A stretch of DNA of 64,000 nucleotides from Tetragenococcus sp041859945 (GTDB lineage Bacteria > Bacillota > Bacilli > Lactobacillales > Enterococcaceae), in the NCBI GenBank assembly GCA_041859945.1, contig JBFLGC010000005.1, positions 1 through 64,000 on the forward strand, in the 5' to 3' direction. The translations under genes were made by a program, and so were the position numbers. The notes beneath the pieces are model-generated. The model did no database searches. It saw nothing but the letters and a program-made list of their open reading frames with translations, and was not told the origin of the DNA. Positions 18,279 through 26,620 of this stretch are shown here, piece after piece (the stretch's first letter is position 1; each line of letters begins with the position of its first letter).

Positions 18279-18738
18279 TTACATCACTACTTTCTTCTAT
18301 AATATGTGGCGGTTGGACCATCACGACAGCATCCAGCACCCGCGCGTTTTGTACGTTGACAGCTTCAACTGATATCGTCACAACATCTTTCATTTTGTCG
18401 ACCTTGATTACTTCAAATTGAAAAGTCAGTGTCTCATAATGATGAACGGCCTCAATAAAGTTCACGGAAAAATTCACCACATGCGAGCCAGGACCAGGCA
18501 AATGCTTCGAAATCGAACTCGTAACGATTCCCATCAACATGACGGAAGGTACGATCGGACTTTGGTGGATCGTTTTTTTCGCATAATCATGTTGGATATA
18601 TAAGGGGTTGGCGTCATTAGTCAGGCCTAAATACAACAACAATTGACTATCCTCGATCGTTTCCGTAACAGATAAAGAATTTCCTTCTTGTAATTCCTCG
18701 ATCGTTTTTCCCATTTTTTGTGGTTTACCGATATCCAA
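18271..18738 (-). CDS. MaoC-like hotdog-fold protein
   Basis: 155 residues from a TTG at 18738, 7 bases behind AGGGGG; longer frames upstream have no SD and run into the promoter (TATAAT at 18761-18766 on the minus strand). The hotdog pattern of MaoC dehydratases is visible: GKTIEELQEGNSLSVTETI, then DANPLYIQHDYAKKT, where the family normally has D-x-N-P-x-H, then PSVMLMGIVTSSISKHLPGPG and a long beta-sheet half. Family members hydrate enoyl thioesters, but this one lacks the His of the usual D-x-N-x(2)-H (here DANPLYIQH with shifted His), so activity is uncertain. Confidence 0.75.
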   Translation of the reverse strand: MDIGKPQKMGKTIEELQEGNSLSVTETIEDSQLLLYLGLTNDANPLYIQHDYAKKTIHQSPIVPSVMLMGIVTSSISKHLPGPGSHVVNFSVNFIEAVHHYETLTFQFEVIKVDKMKDVVTISVEAVNVQNARVLDAVVMVQPPHIIEESSDVNE

Positions 18739-18770
18739 AAATATTCCCCCTATTATTTTCATTATACCTA

Positions 18771-18811
18771 AAAAAAGAGCAAAGCACACATAATTGCCTC
18801 ATGCCTTGCTA
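18771..18811 (-). terminator. Terminator after murC
   Basis: On the minus strand AGCAAGGCA pairs with TGCTTTGCT (one G-U pair) around a 15-base loop, followed by seven T. It lies about 10 bases after the murC stop. Confidence 0.85.
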
Positions 18812-18820
18812 CTCAGTTTT

Positions 18821-20161
18821 TTATAAAACATTTCTTGTCGTGTTACTCAGAAGGGTTTCATAGGCACGTTCAAATTTTTGTACATCGCCAGCTCCCATAA
18901 ACAATACCACAGCATGATCGTATTGCAAAAGTGGGGATACATTGTCTTCTTTCAAGACAATCCCACCTTTATTTATTTTAGCGCCTAGATCCTCGATTTT
19001 CACATTGCCATTTTTTTCGCGAGCCGAGCCGAAAATATTGCAAAGATACACTTGGTCTGCTTGATCTAAGGCAGTTGCAAAATCGTCTAATAAAGCGATT
19101 GTTCGCGTAAAGGTATGGGGTTGGAAAACAGCGATCACTTGTTTATCAGGATATTTTTGACGAGCTGCGTCGATCGTGGCCCGAATTTCGGCGGGATGAT
19201 GCGCATAATCATCCACGATCGTCATATCGGCTACTTTTTTTTCACTAAAGCGCCGTTTGACGCCATCGAAAGAAGCCATTTCTTCCGCTACTTTCTCCAT
19301 ATCAAAACCTTCTAAATGCGCACAAGCAATCACACCAAGGGCATTGTTGATATTATGTTGTCCAAAGGCAGGTAAGTGAAAATGTCCGATACTTTGATTA
19401 TGAAAATAAGCGTCGAAAGAAGAACCACTTGTGGTCCGCGTGATATTTCTAGCTTGGATATCATCATTTTCATTGACGCCATAATAATAGATCGGGACTT
19501 CTGCTTGCAATTTACGTAAAAATACATCATCGCCAAAAGCAAGAATGCCTTTTTTCACTTGATGAGCCATCGTTTGAAAGGCATCATAAACATCTTCAAT
19601 ACTTGTATAATAATCAGGATGATCGAAATCGATATTGGTCATGATGGCATAATCTGGTGAATAAGCAAGAAAATGACGTTGATATTCACAAGCTTCAAAA
19701 GCAAATACTTTGGCGTCTGGTTCGCCATGACCCGTGCCATCACCGATCAAATAACTGGTTGGACAAATACCACTTAAAACATGTGCCAAGAGTCCAGTCG
19801 TACTCGTTTTCCCATGCGATCCAGTAACGGCTATGCTGGTATAATTTTGGATGAAGCGACCAATGAAATCATGATAACGGATCACTTCTAAACCTAATTC
19901 ACGCGCCCGCACTAGCTCTTCATGACTATCAGGAAAAGCATTACCGGCAATGACCGTCAACCCTACTGTGATATTGTCCGCTGAAAATGGCAAAATCGGA
20001 ATCTGTGCCTTTTCCAAATCTAATTGCGTGAAGAAATATTTTTCAACATCTGAGCCTTGGACTTTATAACCTTGTTGATGCAAAACCATCGCCAAAGAAC
20101 TCATTCCTGATCCTTTTATTCCTACAAAATGATAAATTTTATGATTGTCTTTATTTGTCAA
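18821..20161 (-). CDS. murC: UDP-N-acetylmuramate--L-alanine ligase
   Basis: Adds L-alanine to UDP-MurNAc, the first amino acid of the peptidoglycan stem peptide, in the cytosol. 446 residues: N-terminal Rossmann domain (YHFVGIKGSGMSSLA), central ATP domain with P-loop AVTGSHGKTSTTG near residue 113 and the DFDHPDYY segment, C-terminal domain with DDYAHHPAEIRAT. TTG start at 20161, 8 bases after AGAGGA. Single gene with its own terminator; a long copy of the dispersed repeat lies 125 bases upstream. Confidence 0.97.
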   Translation of the reverse strand: MTNKDNHKIYHFVGIKGSGMSSLAMVLHQQGYKVQGSDVEKYFFTQLDLEKAQIPILPFSADNITVGLTVIAGNAFPDSHEELVRARELGLEVIRYHDFIGRFIQNYTSIAVTGSHGKTSTTGLLAHVLSGICPTSYLIGDGTGHGEPDAKVFAFEACEYQRHFLAYSPDYAIMTNIDFDHPDYYTSIEDVYDAFQTMAHQVKKGILAFGDDVFLRKLQAEVPIYYYGVNENDDIQARNITRTTSGSSFDAYFHNQSIGHFHLPAFGQHNINNALGVIACAHLEGFDMEKVAEEMASFDGVKRRFSEKKVADMTIVDDYAHHPAEIRATIDAARQKYPDKQVIAVFQPHTFTRTIALLDDFATALDQADQVYLCNIFGSAREKNGNVKIEDLGAKINKGGIVLKEDNVSPLLQYDHAVVLFMGAGDVQKFERAYETLLSNTTRNVL

Positions 20162-20285
20162 ACCAATTGTCCTCTTTTCTCAAACGTTCACTCTTTTTGT
20201 AAAACCATAACTTCTAAGTATTATCTTACAAATCAATAAGAAATGCAAACAAATGAGAAAAAACTCATGATATTTTACAATCGCT

Positions 20286-20729
20286 AGTTACTGTTCACGA
20301 CCGAATTTGAGCTGACGCTACACTGCACGAATGTGTCTGCTACTGTCAGCCGTGGGGCCGACTTGAGCCTAAAGTCTCAAGTCTGCCAAGCTTCAAACGG
20401 GAACGTCGCAGCCACATTCGTTTCGTTTCGCTAACGGTAACAACACGTTCGAACAGGTTAATCGATCACTAAAAATATCCAATGATCCAGAATTACTTTT
20501 TTTGATCATAAAAGGTTTGAGCAAAACTAGCGAAACGGAGAGATTGACTTGCATAGCAAGGCAGAGTAAATGATGAAGAATACCTACTTGGTACGCCCAG
20601 TGGCCACTTTAGTGGTTACTGGGCGTTTGAAGCTTGAAAATCATGAGTAGGCTCACAACGGTTTCACGGCTGACCTTAAGCAAGCCAATCTCGAAGTGAA
20701 GTGGATAATTTGACCGTGAATCGTAACAG
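20286..20729 (+). repeat. Dispersed intergenic repeat, copy B (long, compound)
   Basis: Left end TTACTGTTCACGACCGAATT followed by GACGCTACACTGCACGAATG and TGTCTGCTACTG; right end AAGCAAGCCAATCTCG...GACCGTGAATCGTAAC, inverted relative to the left. Inside is a module also found in the 60 kb copy (AATACCTACTTGGTAC, a 14-base hairpin at 20594-20625, then GAAGCTT). TCGCTA flanks both sides (20280-20285 and 20730-20735). About 444 bases, apparently two pieces of the element joined. The sequence on its left (20162-20285) is the murC upstream region with nothing else I can name. Confidence 0.8.
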
Positions 20730-20740
20730 TCGCTAACCTA

Positions 20741-20780
20741 AAAAAGACTGACTTTTTTGCAGAAAATCCAGTCTTTTTTT
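20741..20780. terminator. Terminator between sprT-like gene and murC region
   Basis: AAAAAGACTG pairs with CAGTCTTTTT across an 18-base loop, with A and T runs on both sides, so it could work in either direction. On the minus strand it is the first terminator after the sprT-like gene, about 115 bases past its stop. Confidence 0.75.
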
Positions 20781-20893
20781 GGATTTCAAGTTAAAAGAAA
20801 TAGATTTTTCGATAGTGTCTCGCGTTACTTTTGAGAGCGGTCCAACATTTTAGATTTATCCTCAAATTTTGAACACAAAAAATCATTTCACTG

Positions 20894-21349
20894 TTACTTC
20901 TTTGCCCTCTCATCTATCTTCTCAAAAACTAGTTTACCCTTGCACTTCCCACAGACAAAACGTTTGGTGTCGATTCGACGCTTTCTTACGATCAAAGAAC
21001 CACATTTTTGGCAACGATAGACATACTTGCGCCCAAGCGCGATTTCGGGAGCAAAACGACTACCACCGACTTGTGCTAGTAAAACTTTAAAATCGCGATC
21101 TTTATGTCGATAACCTTTCTTTTGCAGGTGTAAGTGGTAATGACAAAGTTCATGTTTGATGATGCCCACAAAAACATCTTTACCAAAAGCCAACATTTTA
21201 GGATTGAAATCCAGATGATGGTCTTCTAAATGATAACGACCACCCGTCGTTTTTAGCCGGGGATTAAAGAAAGCACGGTGTTGAAAAGGAAGACCGAAAG
21301 CTGTTAGAGACACTTCTTTTATCCATGCTTGTAGTTCTTCATCGGTCAT
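20894..21349 (-). CDS. SprT-like zinc protein
   Basis: 151 residues from ATG 21349 (MTDEELQAWIKEV), which overlaps the tex stop as ATGA. It has the SprT-family metalloprotease-like motif GIIKHELCHYHLH (HExxH), then HKDRDFKVLLAQVGG, and a C-terminal zinc ribbon with CxxC twice (YRCQKCGSL and RFVCGKCKGKL). SprT/Spartan relatives act on DNA-protein crosslinks, but the bacterial proteins are little studied; the activity is inferred from the motif. Translational coupling to tex is conserved in lactic acid bacteria as far as I recall. Confidence 0.85.
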   Translation of the reverse strand: MTDEELQAWIKEVSLTAFGLPFQHRAFFNPRLKTTGGRYHLEDHHLDFNPKMLAFGKDVFVGIIKHELCHYHLHLQKKGYRHKDRDFKVLLAQVGGSRFAPEIALGRKYVYRCQKCGSLIVRKRRIDTKRFVCGKCKGKLVFEKIDERAKK

Positions 21350-23517
21350 TGAAAACGACCTGGATCGATCATGGTTAGACTGATCCTGCCTTTGTTCACA
21401 TCGACTTTTTCGATCCACACGGTTACGATATCACCGACTGCGACCACGTCTTTGGGCTGTTTAACAAAACGATCACTTAATTTAGAAATATGCACCAGAC
21501 CATCTTGTTTGACGCCGATATCGACAAAAGCACCAAAGTCGATCACGTTTCTGACCGTACCTTCGAGTTTCATACCGACTTTTAGATCTTCCATGGACAA
21601 TACGTCTTTACGCAATAAAGGCGCTGGCATAGCATCGCGCATGTCACGTCCTGGTTGCTTCAACGCTTGTAAAATATCACGAATCGTTTCCTTACCGATC
21701 CCTAGCGTTTGTGCCAAGTGATCCGGATTTAACTTCTGTAATTTTTCAGTAGCGCTAGATGTGCCTAATTCATTTAAAGAAATCCCAGCTAATTTCAGCA
21801 CTTCTTTGGTAGCCGGATAGCTTTCAGGGTGAATACCCGTATTATCTAAAATATTATCGGCATCAGGGATCCGTAAAAAACCAATGGCTTGTTCATAAGC
21901 TTTAGGGCCCAAACGCGGCACTTTTTTCAGTTGTGATCTTTTAGCAAAAGCGCCATTTTCTTCGCGGAAACCGACGATATTTTTAGCCGTTGTTTTATTC
22001 AAACCAGAAATATGTTGAAGCAATTGTTGACTAGCCGTGTTCACATCAACACCGACTTGGTTGACCGCTGTTTCGACGACAAAATCCAATTGTTCAGTAA
22101 GACGTTTTTGTGAAACATCATGTTGATATTGACCGACGCCGACTGCTTGTGGTTCGATTTTGACCAATTCTGCTAAAGGATCTTGTAAACGACGACCGAT
22201 ACTTACCGCACTACGCTGTTCTACCTGTAATTTAGGAAATTCTTCGCGGGCCACCTCACTGGCTGAATAGACAGAGGCGCCGGCTTCATTTACGATCACA
22301 TAATAAACATCGCGTTTGACTTTTTTCAATTGTTCCGAAACAAATTGTTCAGATTCACGGCTTGCGGTCCCATTGCCGATAGCGACCATGTCCACTCCAT
22401 AAGTCTCGATCAATTTGACAAAAGCCGGTCCGGCTGCTTGGCGTTTTTCCGAGCTAGCTGGTCTATGCGGGTAAATCACAGAAATCGTCAATAATTTCCC
22501 TGTGGCATCAACGATAGCTAACTTGCAACCCGTCCGATAAGCTGGATCGAAGCCTAAAACGACCTTCCCTTTTAAAGGGGACTGCAGCAACAGATTGCGT
22601 AAATTCTCCCCAAAAACAGAAATAGCTTGTTCTTCCGCTGATTCTGTCAATTCATTTCTGATTTCCCGTTCAATAGCTGGGCCAATAAACCGTTTATAAG
22701 CATCTTGGTAGGCTTCAGTAATGAAAGTTATCGCTTGAGAACGATCATCTTTTATCACTTGTCGATGTAGATAATCAAAGATTTTACTCTCATCGACTGC
22801 TAGGCTAACTTTCAATACCCCTTCTTTTTCCCCACGATTAGCCGCAAGAATACGATGAGAAACCATTTTATTGATGGGCTCTGAAAAATCATAGTATATT
22901 TCATAAACGCCTTTTTCATCTTTCGAAGCATCTTTTTCTTCACTTACAAATTGACCTTTATTAAAAGTAAACGAACGGATCCACGTCCGAAATTTAGCTG
23001 AGTCGCCAAATTGTTCCGCTAATATTTCATGGACTCCAGCTAAAACATCCTCTACAGTCACAACCGTTTCATTTATAAATTCAGTGGCTTTTTGTAACAC
23101 ATTTTCTTTTGGAAAAGTCAACAGCCATTTGGCTAAAGGTTCCAAGCCATTTTCTTTGGCAATCGTCGCTTTGGTGCGGCGCTTTTGCTTATACGGACGA
23201 TAAAGATCTTCCACTTCTTGCATCTTGGTCGCTTGTAAAATCGTTTTTTTGAGTTCAGGAGTCAGTTTTTCCTGTTCTGCGATCAAGCGCACGACCTCTT
23301 CTTTGCGCTTTTCTAAATTTTCTAAATAGGTATAACGTTCCTCGATTTCTCTTATCTGTACTTCATCGAGATTACCAGTCATCTCCTTACGATAACGGGC
23401 AATAAAAGGTACCGTGTTGCCTTCGCTCAATAATTCTAAGACTTTGACGACTTGACTACGCTTATAAGTCATCAATTCCTTTTGTACTAATTGAATGATT
23501 TCTTGATTCAAAGCCAT
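21346..23517 (-). CDS. tex: Tex family RNA-binding transcription accessory protein
   Basis: 723 residues with the standard Tex layout: N-terminal helical part (ALNQEIIQLV, VKVLELLSEGNTVPFIARYR), YqgF/RNase H-like domain with VVLGFDPAYRTGCKLA, helix-hairpin-helix domains (VDVNTASQQLLQHISGLNKT and FRIPDADNILDNT-like segment), and a C-terminal S1 domain (LKVGMKLEGTVRNVIDFGAFVDIG). Binds nucleic acids and affects transcription and tolerance of stress; the exact role is unclear. ATG at 23517 with GGAG upstream. Probably one transcript with the sprT-like gene. Confidence 0.95.
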   Translation of the reverse strand: MALNQEIIQLVQKELMTYKRSQVVKVLELLSEGNTVPFIARYRKEMTGNLDEVQIREIEERYTYLENLEKRKEEVVRLIAEQEKLTPELKKTILQATKMQEVEDLYRPYKQKRRTKATIAKENGLEPLAKWLLTFPKENVLQKATEFINETVVTVEDVLAGVHEILAEQFGDSAKFRTWIRSFTFNKGQFVSEEKDASKDEKGVYEIYYDFSEPINKMVSHRILAANRGEKEGVLKVSLAVDESKIFDYLHRQVIKDDRSQAITFITEAYQDAYKRFIGPAIEREIRNELTESAEEQAISVFGENLRNLLLQSPLKGKVVLGFDPAYRTGCKLAIVDATGKLLTISVIYPHRPASSEKRQAAGPAFVKLIETYGVDMVAIGNGTASRESEQFVSEQLKKVKRDVYYVIVNEAGASVYSASEVAREEFPKLQVEQRSAVSIGRRLQDPLAELVKIEPQAVGVGQYQHDVSQKRLTEQLDFVVETAVNQVGVDVNTASQQLLQHISGLNKTTAKNIVGFREENGAFAKRSQLKKVPRLGPKAYEQAIGFLRIPDADNILDNTGIHPESYPATKEVLKLAGISLNELGTSSATEKLQKLNPDHLAQTLGIGKETIRDILQALKQPGRDMRDAMPAPLLRKDVLSMEDLKVGMKLEGTVRNVIDFGAFVDIGVKQDGLVHISKLSDRFVKQPKDVVAVGDIVTVWIEKVDVNKGRISLTMIDPGRFQ

Positions 23518-23534
23518 TTAACTACTCCTTTTTC

Positions 23535-24269
23535 TTAAAAATCCGGTTGCCAGGGACCACGTAAGTTCTGATATTCGATATCTTGAATCATTTTATCTTT
23601 ATCAAAAATCACCCCATGAGCAGAGCCACCAAAAACAGCCCCACCATCGATACCTATTTTCCCATCAGATATCCAGAGGTCGGTTGTTTGCATATCGCCA
23701 TGTAACATTGGCGTGATCGTATGGCCAAATACGATTTGTTTGCCGGTCAAATTCTTACCTTGATGAAAAGGTTCACGGATCCATAAAAAATCGTGATCAT
23801 TGGTATCATGCCAATCTTTTTTTGTCAGATCGACACCCGCATGAACAAAAATATAATTCGCCCATTCAAAATACAGGGGGCGGGCCACTAAAAATTGGAT
23901 CAAGTCTGGATAATAAGAGCGGATCATAAGTGCGATCTCGGTCGGTGAATATTCTTCCGTAGCTCCTTTATAAAGTAAACTTTCAATCGTTTCTTTGCCA
24001 CCGTTACGCACATAACTTGTAAACAAATCTTCTGGAGCGACCAAAAACTGGAGAAAATATTCTTCGTGATTACCTCTGAGATAGATCGCGTTATCTTCTT
24101 CCACCAATTTTTTACCTAGCAAAAAACAATCTTTACTCTTAGGACCACGATCATTCAAATCACCAATAAGCACCAGTTGATGCAGCTTGGGATCAAAATG
24201 AGCCAATAACTTTTTGAAAAGATCTAATTCACCATGAATGTCACTAATGACATATACATAAGGTTTCAA
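23535..24269 (-). CDS. Metallophosphoesterase (PPP-type serine/threonine phosphatase-like)
   Basis: 244 residues starting at TTG 24269 (MKPYVYVISDIHGEL), behind AAAGGAG; the longer frame is not supported by an SD. All PPP/ApaH-like metal motifs are present: SDIHGE near residue 11, GDLNDRGPKS near residue 41, LRGNHEEY near residue 72, FVHAGVD and a late FGHT. The family includes protein phosphatases and Np4N hydrolases such as PrpE; the substrate cannot be told. It lies 17 bases upstream of tex and 130 bases downstream of the DUF1149 gene. Confidence 0.88.
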   Translation of the reverse strand: MKPYVYVISDIHGELDLFKKLLAHFDPKLHQLVLIGDLNDRGPKSKDCFLLGKKLVEEDNAIYLRGNHEEYFLQFLVAPEDLFTSYVRNGGKETIESLLYKGATEEYSPTEIALMIRSYYPDLIQFLVARPLYFEWANYIFVHAGVDLTKKDWHDTNDHDFLWIREPFHQGKNLTGKQIVFGHTITPMLHGDMQTTDLWISDGKIGIDGGAVFGGSAHGVIFDKDKMIQDIEYQNLRGPWQPDF

Positions 24270-24297
24270 AAATCTCACTCCTTTTTTATACAGACAA

Positions 24298-24335
24298 GAC
24301 CTTCCTACTCCTCCCAATAGAAGAATAAGAAGGTC
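24298..24335 (-). promoter_or_regulatory. Long hairpin in the phosphatase leader
   Basis: Sixteen bases (24298-24313) pair with 24320-24335 on the minus-strand RNA with three G-U pairs, around a 6-base loop. It ends 29 bases before the start codon, just upstream of the SD. No proper U tract follows on the minus strand, so it is not a standard terminator; it might be a weak terminator for DUF1149 or a leader structure. Confidence 0.5.
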
Positions 24336-24398
24336 AAAAAATCCTGAAACATCAAAGTAGCCCGAACATTTCCAGCCAAATCATCTTTAACATGAGTT

Positions 24399-24788
24399 CT
24401 ATTTATTTTTTTCTGGTGCGTTGAAATTCAATTGGACACCTGGTTTATCCGTAATGATCTCCGTGACTTCATAGGTCAATCGTTCCAAAATATCAAATAA
24501 GGGAGCCACAAGTTGATCAGATTCCTCTTTTGTCAAATCTTCTTTTTCGATCACTTTTTTATTAATGATATGATCGATTTGCATGATCGCTCCACTAATG
24601 ATAAATTGCTTGAATACGATACGAAACTGGAGCCGTGCTGCCAAAATGCTATTTTCTTTTGGATAATCTTCTGAAGATGGTTTTAACGGAGCAAAACCAA
24701 CATTGATACTCGTTTCGACCTCTTTTTTAGGGTCACGCATATCAAAATGATAAGCTTCAACGACCGGTTGTTGTCTTTTTAATTCCAA
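24399..24788 (-). CDS. DUF1149 family protein
   Basis: 129 residues from a TTG at 24788 (MELKRQQPVVEAYHFDMRD), 6 bases after AAGGGTG; a GTG at 24797 is the alternative. The protein has the pattern of the lactic-acid-bacterial DUF1149 family: an N-terminal short basic strand, VGFAPLKP, a LQFRIVFKQFIISGAIMQ strand pair, and a C-terminal helix LFDILERLTYEVTEI followed by GVQLNF. Resembles a SecB-like fold according to what I know of the family; function unknown. Alone between two spacers. Confidence 0.75.
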   Translation of the reverse strand: MELKRQQPVVEAYHFDMRDPKKEVETSINVGFAPLKPSSEDYPKENSILAARLQFRIVFKQFIISGAIMQIDHIINKKVIEKEDLTKEESDQLVAPLFDILERLTYEVTEIITDKPGVQLNFNAPEKNK

Positions 24789-24922
24789 ATCACTCACCCT
24801 TTCCTCAAAAATTATAGCATATATTTTCACCGAATCCTATGACATTTTTAACAGGACAACAGAAATCGAACCTCACGAGACTTTTGCGCTTTTTGATCCT
24901 AGAACCCCATCACGATCGTAGA

Positions 24923-24954
24923 AAAAACTCACCCACTTAAAAAGTAGATGAGTC
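24923..24954 (-). terminator. Terminator of the ylb/coaD transcript
   Basis: On the minus strand ACTCATCTACTT pairs over its full length with AAGTGGGTGAGT (two G-U pairs), three-base loop, then six T. It lies about 125 bases after the ylbL stop; repeat copy C lies between. Confidence 0.85.
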
Positions 24955-24965
24955 ATTGGTCATTG

Positions 24966-25072
24966 TTACAATTCGTGACCAAAATATTAGACCAATGCGA
25001 CACTTTCACGAAGGTATCTGCTACTGTCTGCTGATCTCGAAATGAAGCAGCTGATGCGTCCGTGAATTGTAA
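24966..25072 (+). repeat. Dispersed intergenic repeat, copy C (minimal, 107 bases)
   Basis: Starts TTACAATTCGTGACC and ends GTCCGTGAATTGTAA, inverted ends. Contains the L module (CGACACTTTCACGAAGGTAT and CTGCTACTGTC) directly joined to the R module (GATCTCGAAATGAAGCAGCT). Flanks: TTGGTCATTG at 24956 and TTGGTTATTT at 25073, the latter running into the ylbL stop codon. Confidence 0.8.
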
Positions 25073-25076
25073 TTGG

Positions 25077-26120
25077 TTATTTCATATTTTCTAAATAATC
25101 CACTGCATCTTTTAGCGTTTTGACTGGGACTATGACCATGTCAGAATCAAGCTTAGCTAAGGCATCTTTGGCTTCTTCATAGTTCGACTTGATCGTTGGA
25201 TCATACGTTTTTTCGTCTTCTGTGATTTCGTCGTCAGGAGCAAAAAATACTTTCACACCAGCTTGGACCGCACTCGCTACCTTTTTATCGATGCCACCGA
25301 TACGGCCAACATTTCCGTCGTTATCCATGGTACCTGTACCAGCAATATTTTTGCCTTGGCGTAAATCTTTATCGATCAATTGTTCGTAAATTTCTAAGGT
25401 AAACATCAGGCCTGCCGAGGGACCACCAATATTATCTACATGAAATTCGATCGTATCATCAGAGGCTATTTCCGTATGGTCGACCAACGTGATCCCGATG
25501 CCAGCTTTTTTATCTGTCTCTAATTCGATCAGCTTCCCCGTTGCTTCTTTGGTCTCATCGTTATGCAAGAATCTCACGGTCACTTCATCGCCGATTGTTT
25601 TGTTTTTGACATAATCCATGAAATCTTGTGAACTTTCAAAAGTCTTGCCATCAACCTCAGTCACCGTATCGCCCACTGAAATTTTTCCAGCAAAACTTGA
25701 ATTCGGTAAAACACTCATGACATAAACGCCTTTAAACTTGAATTCATAAGGACGTCCGGCTAATTTAAGGGCTTGTTCGATGGCGGCATTTTGTGAAGAA
25801 GTCATATAATAATTTTGAATTTGGTTGTACTCCTCATCAGTTGCTCCACCAAAAAGTTCCGCTTCAGAAACTAGATCTTCAAAAGGAGAAAATTTAGATT
25901 TGATCGCCGTCACTACTGACGCTTGGCGGATCCCGACTGAAGTGAGCGAAAATGAACCTGATCGATCATCTTTTTGATTATTGACCGTGATCAATTCTTT
26001 CAAATCGATCGTCGAACCCGGTTGCTCGATATAATAAGGAAGCGGGATAAACACGCAACCGATCACGATCAAAGCAATTATAAAAGAAATCAAATAATTG
26101 CGTAATTTTTTCTTATTCAT
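25077..26120 (-). CDS. ylbL: SepM/YlbL-type membrane serine protease (PDZ + Lon-like domain)
   Basis: 347 residues: one N-terminal membrane helix (about 9-27), an extracellular PDZ domain (about 120-210; GVYVMSVLPNSSFAGKISVGD), and a Lon-type proteolytic domain with catalytic Ser in NIGGPSAGLMF and catalytic Lys in GGIDKKVASAVQAG. SepM of Streptococcus mutans trims a competence pheromone outside the cell; the substrate here is unknown. ATG overlaps the coaD stop as ATGA. A minimal copy of the dispersed repeat abuts its stop codon. Confidence 0.93.
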   Translation of the reverse strand: MNKKKLRNYLISFIIALIVIGCVFIPLPYYIEQPGSTIDLKELITVNNQKDDRSGSFSLTSVGIRQASVVTAIKSKFSPFEDLVSEAELFGGATDEEYNQIQNYYMTSSQNAAIEQALKLAGRPYEFKFKGVYVMSVLPNSSFAGKISVGDTVTEVDGKTFESSQDFMDYVKNKTIGDEVTVRFLHNDETKEATGKLIELETDKKAGIGITLVDHTEIASDDTIEFHVDNIGGPSAGLMFTLEIYEQLIDKDLRQGKNIAGTGTMDNDGNVGRIGGIDKKVASAVQAGVKVFFAPDDEITEDEKTYDPTIKSNYEEAKDALAKLDSDMVIVPVKTLKDAVDYLENMK

Positions 26121-26605
26121 CCCAATTCCCGCTTTCTAAGAATCGCTTGATAGACATTTTTGGGGAGATATTCTTTGACATCTCCACCAAAAACTAAAAC
26201 TTCTTTTAAAATACTGGAACTAATGTGACTATATTTGGGTGCTGCCATTAAAAAAACAGTCTCTATTTCAGGAGCCAAGTGTTGGTTCATGATCATGATT
26301 TCTCGTTCATACTCATAGTCTTTTATATTGCGAATACCCCGTAGTAAAAACTCCGCCCCAAGATGTCGCGCTGTTTCGACTGTCAGTTCCGTTTCTTGAG
26401 CAATGACAGACACATTTGGCAAATGAGCGACGGCTTCTTTCACCAAGGTCACTTTTTCTTGACTTGTAAATAAAGACTTTTTATTCGTATTGACAAAAAT
26501 CCCTACGATCAAATGATCAAATAAATTAGCCCCCCGCTCGATCGTGTCCATATGTCCCATTGTCAAAGGGTCAAAACTTCCTGGAAATAATGCCGTCTTA
26601 CTCAT
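26117..26605 (-). CDS. coaD: Pantetheine-phosphate adenylyltransferase
   Basis: Transfers AMP to 4'-phosphopantetheine, the penultimate step of CoA synthesis. 162 residues: N-terminal ALFPGSFDPLTMGHMDTIERG with the T/HxGH nucleotidyltransferase motif, LLRGIRNIKDYEYE, and YSHISSSILKEV near the C-terminus, which together define the family. Part of the conserved rsmD-coaD-ylbL order of Firmicutes; coupled to ylbL by a 4-base overlap. Confidence 0.96.
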   Translation of the reverse strand: MSKTALFPGSFDPLTMGHMDTIERGANLFDHLIVGIFVNTNKKSLFTSQEKVTLVKEAVAHLPNVSVIAQETELTVETARHLGAEFLLRGIRNIKDYEYEREIMIMNQHLAPEIETVFLMAAPKYSHISSSILKEVLVFGGDVKEYLPKNVYQAILRKRELG

Positions 26606-26620
26606 ATTAACCTCCCACTA

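Noticed and set aside
20572..20652. Short frame MMKNTYLVRPVATL in repeat copy B
   Set aside because: The matching frame in copy F stops after nine codons, and the intervening bases vary as a hairpin, so structure and not protein is kept.
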